Made by a program: the position numbers and the translations under genes. Below, piece by piece: positions 24,666-32,267 of a stretch of 42,200 nucleotides of DNA. Below the pieces are notes generated by a model that searched no databases, had not been told where the DNA came from, and saw nothing but the letters and a program-made list of their open reading frames with translations. This DNA is from a virus: the IMG/VR virus record IMGVR_UViG_3300021093_000148, positions 1 through 42,200 of that record. One strand, 5' to 3'. How positions within the stretch are numbered: position 1 is the first letter of the stretch; the number at the start of each line of letters is the position of its first letter.

Positions 24666-25370
24666 ATGGCCAGTATACCCGACCCAAGTTATTATGAAAT
24701 TTTAGATTTTGGTTATGTTGAGTTAATTGACTTTTTTGGTTCTGACTTAGATGTTGTTAATTCAGCCAAAGTGTCATTCGCCTCACAAAAACAAGAAATA
24801 GACGAGTCTTGCGTTGGTCTTATTAATTATCTTGTTAAGAACAGACATGCAACTCCCTTTGAGCATTGTGTTTTTAAATTCAGAATTAAAGCCCCAATCT
24901 TTGTTACTAGAGAGTGGATGAGACACCGCTGGTCCTCATTTAACGAAATGAGTATGAGATATCATAAACCAAATAAGATTGACTATTATGTACCAGCGTA
25001 TAGCGATATAAGACAGCAAGTTGGCAAACCCGGTGCTTATGTATTTCAAGAAATAGAAGATCCTTTAAAAAAAGAAATATACTATAAAAACATACAAGAG
25101 GTTTACCGAGTGGCTGACACTATATATAATTATCTGATTGAAATTGGTATTGCAAAAGAAATTGCAAGGATAGTTCTTCCTGTTGCTCAGTACACAGAAT
25201 TTATTTGGACAGTTAATGCTCGTTCATTAATTAATTTTATTTCATTAAGAAATGAACAAAATGCCCAATATGAAATACAGCAATATGCAATTGCAATTGA
25301 AGAGTTGTTTAAAAAAACAATGCCAATTTCTCATGAAGCGTTTGAAACATCTGGTAGACTTCCAATATGA
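24666..25370 (+). CDS. thyX: Flavin-dependent thymidylate synthase
   Basis: This 234-aa protein starts at ATG 24666 (MASIPDPSYYEIL); upstream starts run through the hairpin. The ThyX signature RHRWSSFNEMSMRY (RHR-x7-S) is complete, preceded by ATPFEHCVFKFRIKAP. It makes dTMP from dUMP using FAD and methylene-tetrahydrofolate without DHFR. C-terminal IEELFKKTMPISHEAFE is typical. With the reductase it supports phage DNA synthesis. The next gene overlaps its stop (ATGA). Confidence 0.95.
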   Translation: MASIPDPSYYEILDFGYVELIDFFGSDLDVVNSAKVSFASQKQEIDESCVGLINYLVKNRHATPFEHCVFKFRIKAPIFVTREWMRHRWSSFNEMSMRYHKPNKIDYYVPAYSDIRQQVGKPGAYVFQEIEDPLKKEIYYKNIQEVYRVADTIYNYLIEIGIAKEIARIVLPVAQYTEFIWTVNARSLINFISLRNEQNAQYEIQQYAIAIEELFKKTMPISHEAFETSGRLPI

Positions 25371-25537
25371 TTGCATTAGCATTTTATTTACTGTGGATGT
25401 TCGCCAATGCAGCTTTAATCAATATAGCTGTTAAAACAGGCTGGAACCACGATCCCGGCTTTGTCGGTCCATTTCTGATTGTTTTGGTTGCAAATTTAAC
25501 TTTAATTCTTTTAAATGCAACAAAAAAAGCTCAGTAA
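25367..25537 (+). CDS. Small two-span membrane protein
   Basis: The ATG overlaps the thyX stop (ATGA). The 56-aa product has two hydrophobic helices (LAFYLLWMFANAALI and PFLIVLVANLTLILL) joined by a polar loop with a HDP turn. The tight overlap on both sides supports translational coupling. Function unknown. Confidence 0.6.
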   Translation: MIALAFYLLWMFANAALINIAVKTGWNHDPGFVGPFLIVLVANLTLILLNATKKAQ

Positions 25538-25922
25538 AGAACTTTTTAATAATAAAAAAGTTCTTGCATTGTCTGATACTGGATTCCCCTATTCCTATAT
25601 TAGAGAATTTTGTAATTTAATTGAAAATGCTGTTGTTGATGTTTATGTTTCACCGGCCACAACATCTAGATTTTTAAAATTATACATTTCATCTACTGGA
25701 AACCGCAGGTGCCGTATTCTAAAAGATAAAAATTATAGTCTATTTGATAAAATTAAAAAAGATGATTATATTTTTATTGTTTTCTTTGGTAAAAAGAAAG
25801 ATAAAGAAACAAAAGGACTGACAATTCTTTGTCAGAACTTGGTAATTCTGGGGTATGATTTAATTACCGTTACCGAGGAGGGTGTTGATTATGACGACAA
25901 TAGTTCCATTTTCAGGTTATGA
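25515..25922 (+). CDS. Hypothetical protein
   Basis: This 135-aa protein starts MQQKKLSKELFNNKKVLAL, with alternating strands and helices (KVLALSDTGFPYSYIREF, YIFIVFFGKKKDKETKG, GLTILCQNLVILGYDLITVT). It suggests an alpha/beta, Rossmann-like fold without a recognised motif. It overlaps both neighbours and belongs to the thyX operon. Confidence 0.55.
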   Translation: MQQKKLSKELFNNKKVLALSDTGFPYSYIREFCNLIENAVVDVYVSPATTSRFLKLYISSTGNRRCRILKDKNYSLFDKIKKDDYIFIVFFGKKKDKETKGLTILCQNLVILGYDLITVTEEGVDYDDNSSIFRL

Positions 25923-26130
25923 AGATGTCGATGAATATGAGTCTTTAGAAATAACAATAAAGACAGTGCCTTTCCAAGATATAAGAATCCCAATTTTTTA
26001 TATCTCTAGCCCATCAGAAGATTACGAGATGACGCTTGAGGAACTTAATGCTCTCATGGACGGTGTTGAAATTGCACAAAAAAATATAAGTGATATAATT
26101 AATTTTCTAATTAGGCCAAGAGATGAATAA
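25891..26130 (+). CDS. Hypothetical acidic protein
   Basis: GAGGAGG lies seven bases before the ATG at 25891, which sets the start (MTTIVPFSGYEDV). The 79-aa product is acidic, with a C-terminal helix (DGVEIAQKNISDIINFLI). It overlaps the upstream gene by 32 nt in another frame. Unrecognised. Confidence 0.55.
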   Translation: MTTIVPFSGYEDVDEYESLEITIKTVPFQDIRIPIFYISSPSEDYEMTLEELNALMDGVEIAQKNISDIINFLIRPRDE

Positions 26131-26461
26131 TAATTACATATCCTCATTAACAAACCCATATGATGTTCAAGAGGTAATTGTTGGGAAAGTGCAAGAAAAC
26201 TTCCCATATCCAGATAGAACATGTCCATACTGTAACAGTCTTTTAAAAGTTGTAAACGCAATTCATTGGCAAAAAGATATTTATCAATATAAAGCTTTAT
26301 ATTTAGATCCGAACCCGGAGTGCCCAGTATACGACGAAGGGGCTAGAAAAGCCTATGCCAGGATTGTCTATTCCTCTGAAGACGCTTTTAATTACTTTAA
26401 AGATATTGGAATTCCAGTTCAAAGATGGGGTCGGCAAGATTTATACAGCTATTACAAATAA
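26123..26461 (+). CDS. CxxC-containing hypothetical protein
   Basis: This 112-aa protein contains CPYCNSLLKVV near residue 34 and CPVYDEG later, probably one zinc site, and ends RWGRQDLYSYYK. It overlaps the previous stop by 8 nt, so it belongs to the same operon. Function unknown. Confidence 0.6.
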   Translation: MNNNYISSLTNPYDVQEVIVGKVQENFPYPDRTCPYCNSLLKVVNAIHWQKDIYQYKALYLDPNPECPVYDEGARKAYARIVYSSEDAFNYFKDIGIPVQRWGRQDLYSYYK

Positions 26462-26483
26462 AAAGTGGTAGAATGTAAACACT

Positions 26484-27029
26484 ATGCCTGTTAATTCTTG
26501 TTCTGAAAACGGTAGGCCCGGTTTCAAATGGGGCAATGCTGGCAAGTGTTATCTATATACGGCAAACGATGAAAACTCCAAGCGCGAAGCCAGAAAAAAA
26601 GCTTTGGCTCAAGGTTTGGCAATTGGAGACATTGGTAAAGGAGTTACAATGAAAACCAATTTGGACAAAATGATTCAAGATCATGACGCAATGAAGGCTT
26701 GGCACGAAGAAATGGCTAAGTTTTCAGCAGAAAAAATGCAGGACCACATTAAGGCCGCCAACTGGCACGCCTCGCAGGGTGAATTAATTAAAGGAATAAT
26801 GAACGAGGTTCCTCTTGATCCCGAGAAGAAGGTTGTTTCTATCCCCACCCCAGGCGGAGCCCCAACCCCAACATCTGGTGCAGGCAAGACAGCGCCCACC
26901 AATGATCTACCCCTTGACCCAGAGGTGAAGAAGGCAGACCTTGTTTCTCTTCTTAAGACATATGAAGAGCAATTTGGAAAATTTGATGTTGATGTTGAGT
27001 CAATTGCAAGTTTTTTAATTAACGATTGA
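26484..27029 (+). CDS. Phage protein with SCSENGRPGFKWGNAGKC motif
   Basis: This 181-aa protein starts MPVNSCSENGRPGFKWGNAG. The paired Cys module with G-F-K-W-G-x-x-G-K-C-Y and the following Lys/Ala helix (AQGLAIGDIGKG) are a phage motif found near head genes, though I cannot name it. The middle is helical with many His/Met; the Pro/Ala/Gly-rich linker is disordered. TAGAAT (26469-26474, extended by TGG) lies 9 nt before the ATG with no ribosome site, so the gene may be close to leaderless. Confidence 0.65.
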   Translation: MPVNSCSENGRPGFKWGNAGKCYLYTANDENSKREARKKALAQGLAIGDIGKGVTMKTNLDKMIQDHDAMKAWHEEMAKFSAEKMQDHIKAANWHASQGELIKGIMNEVPLDPEKKVVSIPTPGGAPTPTSGAGKTAPTNDLPLDPEVKKADLVSLLKTYEEQFGKFDVDVESIASFLIND

Positions 27030-27030
27030 A

Positions 27031-27222
27031 ATGACAGAACTTTTATGGGCAACTCTTATTACTGGAGTATTTTCAGTTTTAGTTGCCTTAATTCAAAAGT
27101 CTAGAAAAGAAAATAAAGAAGATCATAATTTAGTTTATACTTCAATTAATGAACTTAAAGATGATATGAAAAATGTTGAAGTTAAATTAGATAATCATAT
27201 TGATTGGCATTTGAAAAAATAA
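27031..27222 (+). CDS. Holin-like single-span protein
   Basis: This 63-aa protein has one N-terminal transmembrane helix (LLWATLITGVFSVLVALI) followed by a charged amphipathic helix (INELKDDMKNVEVKLDNHID). The layout is shared by phage small membrane proteins often placed near lysis genes, such as DUF2746-like proteins. It starts 1 nt after the preceding stop and ends just before a strong terminator. Confidence 0.6.
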   Translation: MTELLWATLITGVFSVLVALIQKSRKENKEDHNLVYTSINELKDDMKNVEVKLDNHIDWHLKK

Positions 27223-27229
27223 TTTCTGT

Positions 27230-27292
27230 GGGGCACCCCGTCAGTAATATTTCGTAAGATTATTATTGAAACGGAGGTGCCCCATTTTTTTT
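27230..27292 (+). terminator. Strong Rho-independent terminator
   Basis: GGGGCACC with GGTGCCCC, extended by CCGT/ACGG, encloses an AT-rich loop that can itself fold, and is followed by T8. It ends the thyX-side operon just before the HTH gene. Confidence 0.9.
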
Positions 27293-27298
27293 AAAAAA

Positions 27299-27328
27299 TT
27301 GCAACACGACGCGCCATCTAGTGATAAA
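27299..27328 (+). promoter_or_regulatory. Candidate promoter for the HTH gene
   Basis: TTGCAA (27299-27304), an 18-nt spacer and GATAAA (27323-27328) lie 30 nt before the ATG, with AAAGGA as ribosome site. Confidence 0.45.
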
Positions 27329-27358
27329 CTGTGAACCGCCTGAGTAGAAAGGATTTAT

Positions 27359-27775
27359 ATGATTACTGAACAGGTTGTAGCAAAATTAGAAAAGAAAATT
27401 CCGAGCGATTGTCAAGGGGAGGAACGGAGAGCGGCCTACTGTGTGATTATAGGATGTCGTGACGGTAAGACCTTAAATGAAATTTCTCGGTATTATAGTA
27501 TTGACATGGATCTTGTTAACTACTGGCTTGATTTCTTAGATATAAGAAATATCAACCCTGTTGTTAAGACAAAGAGAAGCCCTAAGGCTCAAAAGATTCA
27601 GGGATATCTTTCGGCAAATGTTGGAAAGATTATTACGCCAAAAGAATTGGCTGATGAAATTGGAATGTCTTTACCAACATTTTATAATTTCTATAATGCG
27701 AACAGATCTTATTTCAAGAAAGTCAAGAGAGGCGAATTCCAGATTCTTGATCCCAAAGAGGAAAGAAATAAGTAA
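27359..27775 (+). CDS. Probable DNA-binding HTH protein
   Basis: This 138-aa protein has two helix-turn-helix-like segments. The first is GKTLNEISRYYSIDMDLVNY; the second is ITPKELADEIGMSLPTFYNF, which resembles a winged or tetrahelical DNA-binding unit. It starts a new transcription unit after a strong terminator and is followed 8 nt later by the second proteasome-like gene. It may regulate the block that follows. Family not certain. Confidence 0.65.
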   Translation: MITEQVVAKLEKKIPSDCQGEERRAAYCVIIGCRDGKTLNEISRYYSIDMDLVNYWLDFLDIRNINPVVKTKRSPKAQKIQGYLSANVGKIITPKELADEIGMSLPTFYNFYNANRSYFKKVKRGEFQILDPKEERNK

Positions 27776-27783
27776 GTTAAACA

Positions 27784-28395
27784 ATGACCACTATTGTTGC
27801 CGTTCAAGGACCAGATTATTGTGTAGTTGGTACTGACTCTAGGATTTCATCCTTTGATGAATCTGGGTTGGCTTATCAAATAACCACTTTAGGTACAGGG
27901 TCTTGTAAAATTGCACAAAAGGGTCGTTATTTGCTGGGCGCGGCGGGTGATGTTCGTGCAATAAACATACTGCACCATGCATTCACCCCGCCGATCCCGG
28001 CGTTTAGGGGCAGCGGAGAACTGCTGGATCAATTTATAACAACGAAGTTTATACCCAACTTGCAAGTTTGTTTTGAAAACACAGGATACGCAATGCCAGA
28101 CCTTGCTGAAGAGAAGACTCACATGACTGAGCAAGCTTCTACAATCTTGGTTGCTATAAATGGTGCGGTTTATATTATTGAAGGCGATTATTCTTGGACT
28201 TCAGATAGAACTGGAATTTATGCAATAGGTACTGGTTCATCATATGCGCTGGGAGCAATGCAAGCACTTAGCGGAGGAAAGGTTTTAACTGTTCAAAAAG
28301 CCAAACTGATTGCTCAAAAGTCTTTATCAATTACATCCAGATTTGATCCATACACAGGATCGCCGTTTCAGATGTTTGTTCAGGAGCAGTTTTGA
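27784..28395 (+). CDS. Proteasome beta / HslV-like Ntn hydrolase, copy 2
   Basis: This 203-aa protein starts MTTIVAVQG. The processed Thr1, Asp17 (TDSRIS) and Lys41 (SCKIAQKGRYLLGAAG) are all conserved with copy 1, and IGTGSSYALGAM matches the Ser129-region motif. About 60% identity to copy 1 by eye. It differs most at the surface loop around residues 60-95 and the C-terminus. The two could form homo- or mixed rings; no alpha subunit or ATPase is visible. Ribosome site unclear, possibly coupled to the HTH gene. Function unknown. Confidence 0.85.
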   Translation: MTTIVAVQGPDYCVVGTDSRISSFDESGLAYQITTLGTGSCKIAQKGRYLLGAAGDVRAINILHHAFTPPIPAFRGSGELLDQFITTKFIPNLQVCFENTGYAMPDLAEEKTHMTEQASTILVAINGAVYIIEGDYSWTSDRTGIYAIGTGSSYALGAMQALSGGKVLTVQKAKLIAQKSLSITSRFDPYTGSPFQMFVQEQF

Positions 28396-28496
28396 TAAAA
28401 AAATATTTTAAAAAAATACATAATTTTTATTATAAATGTTTAGTGGCTATTGTTTATTACACAACAACTAGCGAAAGTAAAGACAAAGAGGTATAG
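28392..28496 (+). CDS. Possible 34-aa peptide, TTG start
   Basis: A TTG overlapping the proteasome stop (TTGA) follows GGAG at five bases. The product starts MIKKYFKKIHNFYYK and has a short hydrophobic stretch (CLVAIVYY). The ribosome site is also the end of the upstream coding frame, so this may be chance. Confidence 0.35.
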   Translation: MIKKYFKKIHNFYYKCLVAIVYYTTTSESKDKEV

Positions 28497-28566
28497 TGAA
28501 TCTGACACCCAATGTGTCATGGTGCGCTTCGTGCCGTTATACCTGGGATCGTTATAGTACAGCCAA

Positions 28567-28608
28567 AAGCCCCAGAACCGTCACTGCAAATGCAAACGAC
28601 TGGGGCTT
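28567..28608 (+). terminator. Hairpin before tRNA-Thr
   Basis: AAGCCCCAG and CTGGGGCTT form a 9-bp stem around a 24-nt loop. No strong T-run follows. It may end the proteasome-side transcript or be part of a structured leader before the tRNAs. The stretch 28497-28566 holds TGACAC/GTGTCA and no gene. Confidence 0.4.
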
Positions 28609-28621
28609 AGGTTGTTTACTC

Positions 28622-28697
28622 GCCGGATTAGCTCAGTTGGCAGAGCAACGCACTTGTAATGCGTAGGTCGCAGGTTCAACTCCTGCATCCGGCTCCA
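28622..28697 (+). tRNA. tRNA-Thr (anticodon TGT), second copy
   Basis: The acceptor GCCGGAT pairs with ATCCGGC, then T and encoded CCA. The anticodon stem ACGCA/TGCGT encloses CTTGTAA. D arm GCTC...GAGC and T arm GCAGG/CCTGC are complete. The sequence differs from the first tRNA-Thr, so they are not recent duplicates. Confidence 0.95.
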
Positions 28698-28706
28698 CAG
28701 ATTTAT

Positions 28707-28940
28707 ATGACAGAATTACAATGGTCTTGGCTGCTTGCATGCATGGGTGTTTCTGGTATGTACTTTGTTGGCAAAAAACGATGGGAAGCATTTCTATGGT
28801 TAATTGTTATGGAATGTCTATGGATCATCTTTGCTTTACAAACGAAAACATATGGTTTTATCTTGGGATCATTGGCCTACATGGCTGTATATTCAAAAAA
28901 TTTAAGATTATGGAAACAAGATAAAAACAATCAGAAATAG
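28707..28940 (+). CDS. Small membrane protein
   Basis: The ATG at 28707 follows the tRNA. The 77-aa product has three hydrophobic stretches (WSWLLACMGVSGMYFV, AFLWLIVMECLWIIFAL, GFILGSLAYMAVY) and a basic C-terminus. A farther start would lie inside the tRNA and is rejected. Two or three transmembrane helices. Unrecognised. Confidence 0.55.
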   Translation: MTELQWSWLLACMGVSGMYFVGKKRWEAFLWLIVMECLWIIFALQTKTYGFILGSLAYMAVYSKNLRLWKQDKNNQK

Positions 28941-28985
28941 ACTAATAGGTAGTTCCACAGACTGTTAATATGTGTTTGAACATAA

Positions 28986-29057
28986 CCGAGCGTAACTCAG
29001 TGGTAGAGTATCTCCTTTACACGGAGGCGGTCGTAGGTTCAAATCCTACCGTTCGGA
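28986..29057 (+). tRNA. tRNA-Val (anticodon TAC)
   Basis: The acceptor CCGAGCG pairs with CGTTCGG (one G-T wobble). The anticodon loop TTTACAC within CTCC/GGAG gives TAC. T arm GTAGG/CCTAC is complete. A full CCA is not encoded. Confidence 0.9.
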
Positions 29058-29061
29058 CAAT

Positions 29062-29349
29062 ATGAAAAAATTATTTAATAATATCGTTAGTGCAATTAAA
29101 ACGATGATTTCATCAAACTACTGGACGGCGGCAAATAAGGTGGAGGCCTGGGGCTTTGCAACTAAAATAACGATCATCTTTCCAGGCCTTTTGTTTGGCA
29201 AGCAGTTTTGGTGGCTATATATCTTTGCAATAATTTCAAGTTTGGCTTTGATATGGTCCTCTACAGTAAAGACACTGCCTACGATTATTCTTTTTAATGT
29301 TTTATGGGTGATGTTGGGAACTGCATCAATTATTAAACATTTTATTTAA
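29062..29349 (+). CDS. Small membrane protein
   Basis: This 95-aa protein has an N-terminal amphipathic region, then three hydrophobic segments (ITIIFPGLLFGKQFW, WLYIFAIISSLALIW, TIILFNVLWVMLGTASII). It begins 4 nt after the tRNA-Val, inside the tRNA cluster. No ribosome site is obvious. Function unknown. Confidence 0.55.
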   Translation: MKKLFNNIVSAIKTMISSNYWTAANKVEAWGFATKITIIFPGLLFGKQFWWLYIFAIISSLALIWSSTVKTLPTIILFNVLWVMLGTASIIKHFI

Positions 29350-29367
29350 ATACAGAAAGACAATACT

Positions 29368-29613
29368 ATGAAAAAGAAAATAAGTTATCTTGGCTGGAAA
29401 GCAGCCCAGAAATTCTCAGCAGAATGTTATTTATATAAGGTTAAATATCAGATGTCAGAATCTCATAACAAGCTCTTAAGAGAGGAATATGATCGCCTTC
29501 TTAACTGTCGTTATAAATTGATAACCGCAGAAGAAAAAATTAAATCTATGGAATCCCAAATTGATTCTTTAAAAGCTGAAATTCAAAGATTGCAACAGGT
29601 TGCGCAATATTAA
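29368..29613 (+). CDS. Coiled-coil protein, copy 2
   Basis: This 81-aa protein starts MKKKISYLGWKAAQKFSAEC and has a long heptad region (EEKIKSMESQIDSLKAEIQR) ending LQQVAQY, like LQNIAVY in the copy at 1738-1959. Probably a paralogue in the duplicated block. Ends 5 nt before tRNA-Gln. Confidence 0.65.
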   Translation: MKKKISYLGWKAAQKFSAECYLYKVKYQMSESHNKLLREEYDRLLNCRYKLITAEEKIKSMESQIDSLKAEIQRLQQVAQY

Positions 29614-29618
29614 AACAA

Positions 29619-29693
29619 TCGGGGATGGTGTAGTTGGCAACACATCAGGTTTTGGTCCTGAGATTGAGGGTTCAAGTCCTTCTCCCCGAACCA
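29619..29693 (+). tRNA. tRNA-Gln (anticodon TTG)
   Basis: The acceptor TCGGGGA pairs with TCCCCGA, then A and encoded CCA. The anticodon stem TCAGG/CCTGA encloses TTTTGGT, giving TTG. T arm GAGGG/TCCTT is imperfect but positioned normally. Confidence 0.92.
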
Positions 29694-29714
29694 ATCTTGA
29701 TATAAAATATTGAT

Positions 29715-30356
29715 ATGCCAGAATTAAATGCAAATATTCCGCCGATTGAATGTTATGTTCGGGGAAATTATTTAAGAAACCAAAAGGACTCTCATGACAT
29801 ATATTTGCCATGCATGCTCTTCGGTGTCGCTTCCATTCAGGGCAGGAGCCCCTTATTTCATTTTCTAATGGAAGACGGGGGTGTTTGGTGGAGAATGCCA
29901 ATAAGTGCCTTCTGTGACCAGCCAGAAGTGCCAGAGGTGGACATCCATGAACTGGTCCTATGGAACTCTTTTAGCCCCCATATCACCGTGACTGAATTTC
30001 AGGCAATGCGGAATATGAGAATGGAATATGTCTCAAGAAGTGGAAACTTTATAAAAGGAAAATATCTATTTACCCTGGATTGGCATGCTCCTGACGACAA
30101 CACAACAAATCTCGGGTTTAGCACTAATCCCGGTCAGCATAAATGTGGTCATGTAATCATAAGGGATGATGGTAATTTTGCCATCCAGCCAAACAATCGG
30201 GTTCGGCTATATGATCCTTCATATACAACCAAGAAAACCAATTTAATTCATCGCCTTATTAATACTCAGCAATGGGATGTTGAAGATGCGGCCAAATGGG
30301 TAACATCAGATGATGACAGCTACCATTACGGCATTGTCACCGGAAATGAAGAATAA
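29715..30356 (+). CDS. Conserved phage protein MPELNANIPP family, copy 2
   Basis: This 213-aa protein is almost identical in amino acids to 2236-2886 over its whole length (MPELNANIPPIECYVRGNYL, LMEDGGVWWRMPI, PGQHKCGHVIIRDDGN). The DNA differs at many third positions. This pattern means long-standing duplication with selection on the protein. It closes the block that begins with the second proteasome-like gene. Function unknown. Confidence 0.8.
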   Translation: MPELNANIPPIECYVRGNYLRNQKDSHDIYLPCMLFGVASIQGRSPLFHFLMEDGGVWWRMPISAFCDQPEVPEVDIHELVLWNSFSPHITVTEFQAMRNMRMEYVSRSGNFIKGKYLFTLDWHAPDDNTTNLGFSTNPGQHKCGHVIIRDDGNFAIQPNNRVRLYDPSYTTKKTNLIHRLINTQQWDVEDAAKWVTSDDDSYHYGIVTGNEE

Positions 30357-30446
30357 GTTCGGTTAAAAGATAGTTCATAAATATATAAAACCACAACATA
30401 CATTATTTTGTTTCAATGTCCGGTCGTGTTTATTTTCACATGCTAT

Positions 30447-30452
30447 TATAAT
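30447..30452 (+). promoter_or_regulatory. TATAAT box upstream of the gene at 30527
   Basis: TATAAT is preceded by TGCTAT; the string TGCTATTATAA closely matches the TGCTATTGTAA element of the cassette promoters. No clear -35 is seen. Confidence 0.5.
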
Positions 30453-30526
30453 CCCGTTGCGAACGAAGACCAGCCGTGGCGCGGAAATGATACTATCCCC
30501 CAAAGCGCATGAAGAGGAGATTAAAA

Positions 30527-30919
30527 ATGCAATTATCATTGAAAACAATTAAATACATTTTTCCCCGAAGGGTTTACCATTACCTTTTAAAAAGAAGGAT
30601 GTATTCAATTCTTTATAAGAATGGAGATTCTTCCATTGCTTTCTCTAATAAGATAAATATGTATAAGAATTATCTAGAAGAAGATAAGAAAGCCCCGCAG
30701 AAATATGAAGATATTGGTCTGCATTTTCTATCCCCGATTCCAAGACACGACCTTTCAAACTTTAATAAGTTGACGACGAGAGAAGACTTGAACAAATACG
30801 GCCATTCTCATACAAACTCAAAAATGCAAGGTTTGCCCGTCTATACAAAAATCTTTGGCAATCTTATGAAAAATCCTCCCCGCAAAAATGATCCAAAAGA
30901 CCCGCCCTCCATGGCGTGA
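30527..30919 (+). CDS. Hypothetical basic protein
   Basis: AGAGGAG precedes the ATG at 30527. The 130-aa product starts MQLSLKTIKYIFPRRVYHYL and is rich in Lys, Arg, Tyr and Pro, ending with a Pro/Lys tail (NPPRKNDPKDPPSMA). Likely a nucleic acid or surface-binding protein; nothing recognised. It lies between the tRNA block and the cassette array. Confidence 0.55.
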   Translation: MQLSLKTIKYIFPRRVYHYLLKRRMYSILYKNGDSSIAFSNKINMYKNYLEEDKKAPQKYEDIGLHFLSPIPRHDLSNFNKLTTREDLNKYGHSHTNSKMQGLPVYTKIFGNLMKNPPRKNDPKDPPSMA

Positions 30920-30921
30920 TG

Positions 30922-30940
30922 TGGTGTATGACATACACCA
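30922..30940 (+). terminator. Short hairpin after the gene at 30527
   Basis: TGGTGTATG and CATACACCA form a perfect 9-bp inverted repeat with a one-base centre, followed by A6 then T-rich sequence. A weak terminator or operator. Confidence 0.4.
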
Positions 30941-31039
30941 AAAAATTTTAATATTTTTGCAAAATTGAGTACATATCCGTGAAGTGTTACTTTATATATT
31001 AATACTTACAACAAAGGGTCTGATTACCGAGTCAATCAG

Positions 31040-31139
31040 CTGGAGTGCATGTTTGTTTACAAACTTGTACTCCAGTCTGTTAGGGTGACCTAACATGGGA
31101 TTGAGTGCGTTTCTGTGCCCGTGTGCTATTGTAAGTGTG
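31040..31139 (+). promoter_or_regulatory. Cassette 1 control region
   Basis: Hairpin CTGGAGT/ACTCCAG (31040-31075) with inner stem GTTTG-TTTA-CAAAC. Box TTAGGGTGACCTAA (31080-31093). TTGAGTGCGTTT from 31101 and TGCTATTGT with -10 TATTGT (31127-31132). Predicted +1 31139; box centre at -52. The leader has only a weak stem. Confidence 0.75.
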
Positions 31140-31178
31140 TCGGGGCAACCGCTCCGCACTACCGAAAGGACACACACG

Positions 31179-31538
31179 ATGGCTACGCCACGCCCATTCA
31201 ACGACGAGCAGCGAGAGCGGTTCGCAACACTATCAGCAGGCTTCATCGCCATCCTGCTGTGGACGCCCATTATCATGAGCCTCACCGCCACCGCGCAAGC
31301 GGGGGGCGATTTCTGGGACTTCTGGTGGGCTTTCATCCTGTCCGGTCTGTTCGGGATCGTCTTTGCCCTGTTCGGGTGGATGGCTTGCGACATCCGCATG
31401 GACTACCGGCACGAGATGGCAGACCAGTACGAGAGAGATCGTGTCTGCTCCCAATGCCACAACGCATCGCTGGACCGAACATGGCGTCGCCAGCCCAAGA
31501 CCGGACTCCTGTTCAAGACAAAGATCAAGAACCGGTGA
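31179..31538 (+). CDS. Cassette 1: small membrane protein
   Basis: The ATG after AAAGGA gives 119 aa starting MATPRPFNDEQRERFATLSA. Two transmembrane helices are likely (GFIAILLWTPIIMSLTATA; WAFILSGLFGIVFALFGWMA). A basic, Cys-containing tail (CSQCHNASLDRTW) with one CxxC follows, probably cytosolic. An upstream in-frame start would read through the promoter. Unlike the phage backbone it uses GC-ending codons. Function unknown. Confidence 0.65.
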   Translation: MATPRPFNDEQRERFATLSAGFIAILLWTPIIMSLTATAQAGGDFWDFWWAFILSGLFGIVFALFGWMACDIRMDYRHEMADQYERDRVCSQCHNASLDRTWRRQPKTGLLFKTKIKNR

Positions 31539-31546
31539 CCAAATCT

Positions 31547-31582
31547 CCCCCCCTCGCCCGAACCCCCTCGGGCGAGGGGGGG
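31547..31582 (+). terminator. Cassette 1 terminator hairpin
   Basis: C7-TCGCCCGA pairs with TCGGGCGA-G7 (15 bp). No U-tract; AACCCCC follows, as in cassettes 2-6. Confidence 0.75.
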
Positions 31583-31646
31583 AACCCCCGCCGTTCTATT
31601 CAGACTGTCTAAGATATTGAATATGCAGTCTCTCTCTCCCCGTCGG

Positions 31647-31748
31647 TTGGTGTGCACGTTTGTTTACAAACTTAAGCGCCAATCTGTTAGGTATGCCTAA
31701 CGGGTCTCTTTGAGTGCGTTTCTGTGCCGGTGTGCTATTGTGAGTGTG
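31647..31748 (+). promoter_or_regulatory. Cassette 2 control region
   Basis: Hairpin TTGGTGT/GCGCCAA (31647-31682, two G-T pairs) with inner stem GTTTG-TTTA-CAAAC. Box TTAGGTATGCCTAA (31687-31700). TTGAGT (31710-31715), -10 TATTGT (31736-31741). Predicted +1 31748; box centre at -54. Confidence 0.75.
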
Positions 31749-31790
31749 TCGGGGAGAAACACAAGTACCCTCGGCAGGAAGGACAACACC

Positions 31791-32159
31791 ATGACCACGA
31801 ACCAGCCGACCGCCGATGCGGAGGCAATGGATGAGGGCGAGATCAAGCAAGCGTTCAGGGACGGGCGGGAAATCATCTCCGCACTCACGGACTGCATGAC
31901 CAAGATCTGCTTCCACGATGGCGACCCGTACAACCAGCGCACCACGATGCTCTCCATTGCGGTGGGCAGGAACATCATCAACGAGATCCGCAGGACACAC
32001 GAGATCCTCCACGATCTCGCAATGCTGATCGACGAGGACGACTACACTCTCTGGTCGCATGGCATCGCCGGGGAACTCCTCCGAGCCGGAAGGATCAGCC
32101 GAAAGGATTACTGGGACCTCTACTGCCAGGGTTGGCTCATCGACAACTGCAACTGCTGA
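31791..32159 (+). CDS. Cassette 2: soluble helical protein
   Basis: This 122-aa protein starts MTTNQPTADAEAMDEGEIKQ behind AGGAAGGA. It is helical and acidic (FRDGREIISALTDCMTK, LHDLAMLIDEDDYTLW) and ends WLIDNCNC, with two Cys at the end that could bind metal or form a disulfide. No family recognised. The start in the promoter (31710) is rejected. Confidence 0.6.
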   Translation: MTTNQPTADAEAMDEGEIKQAFRDGREIISALTDCMTKICFHDGDPYNQRTTMLSIAVGRNIINEIRRTHEILHDLAMLIDEDDYTLWSHGIAGELLRAGRISRKDYWDLYCQGWLIDNCNC

Positions 32160-32168
32160 CAACAATCT

Positions 32169-32204
32169 CCCCCCCTCGCCCCCTCCCCCTCGGGCGAGGG
32201 GGGG
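32169..32204 (+). terminator. Cassette 2 terminator hairpin
   Basis: C7-TCGCCC pairs with GGGCGA-G7 around a C/T-rich loop; followed by AACCCCC and no U-tract. Confidence 0.75.
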
Positions 32205-32267
32205 AACCCCCGCCGTTCTGACGGTGCTTCCTTATAGATTGAGTATACACAAGGATCACTTCACATC

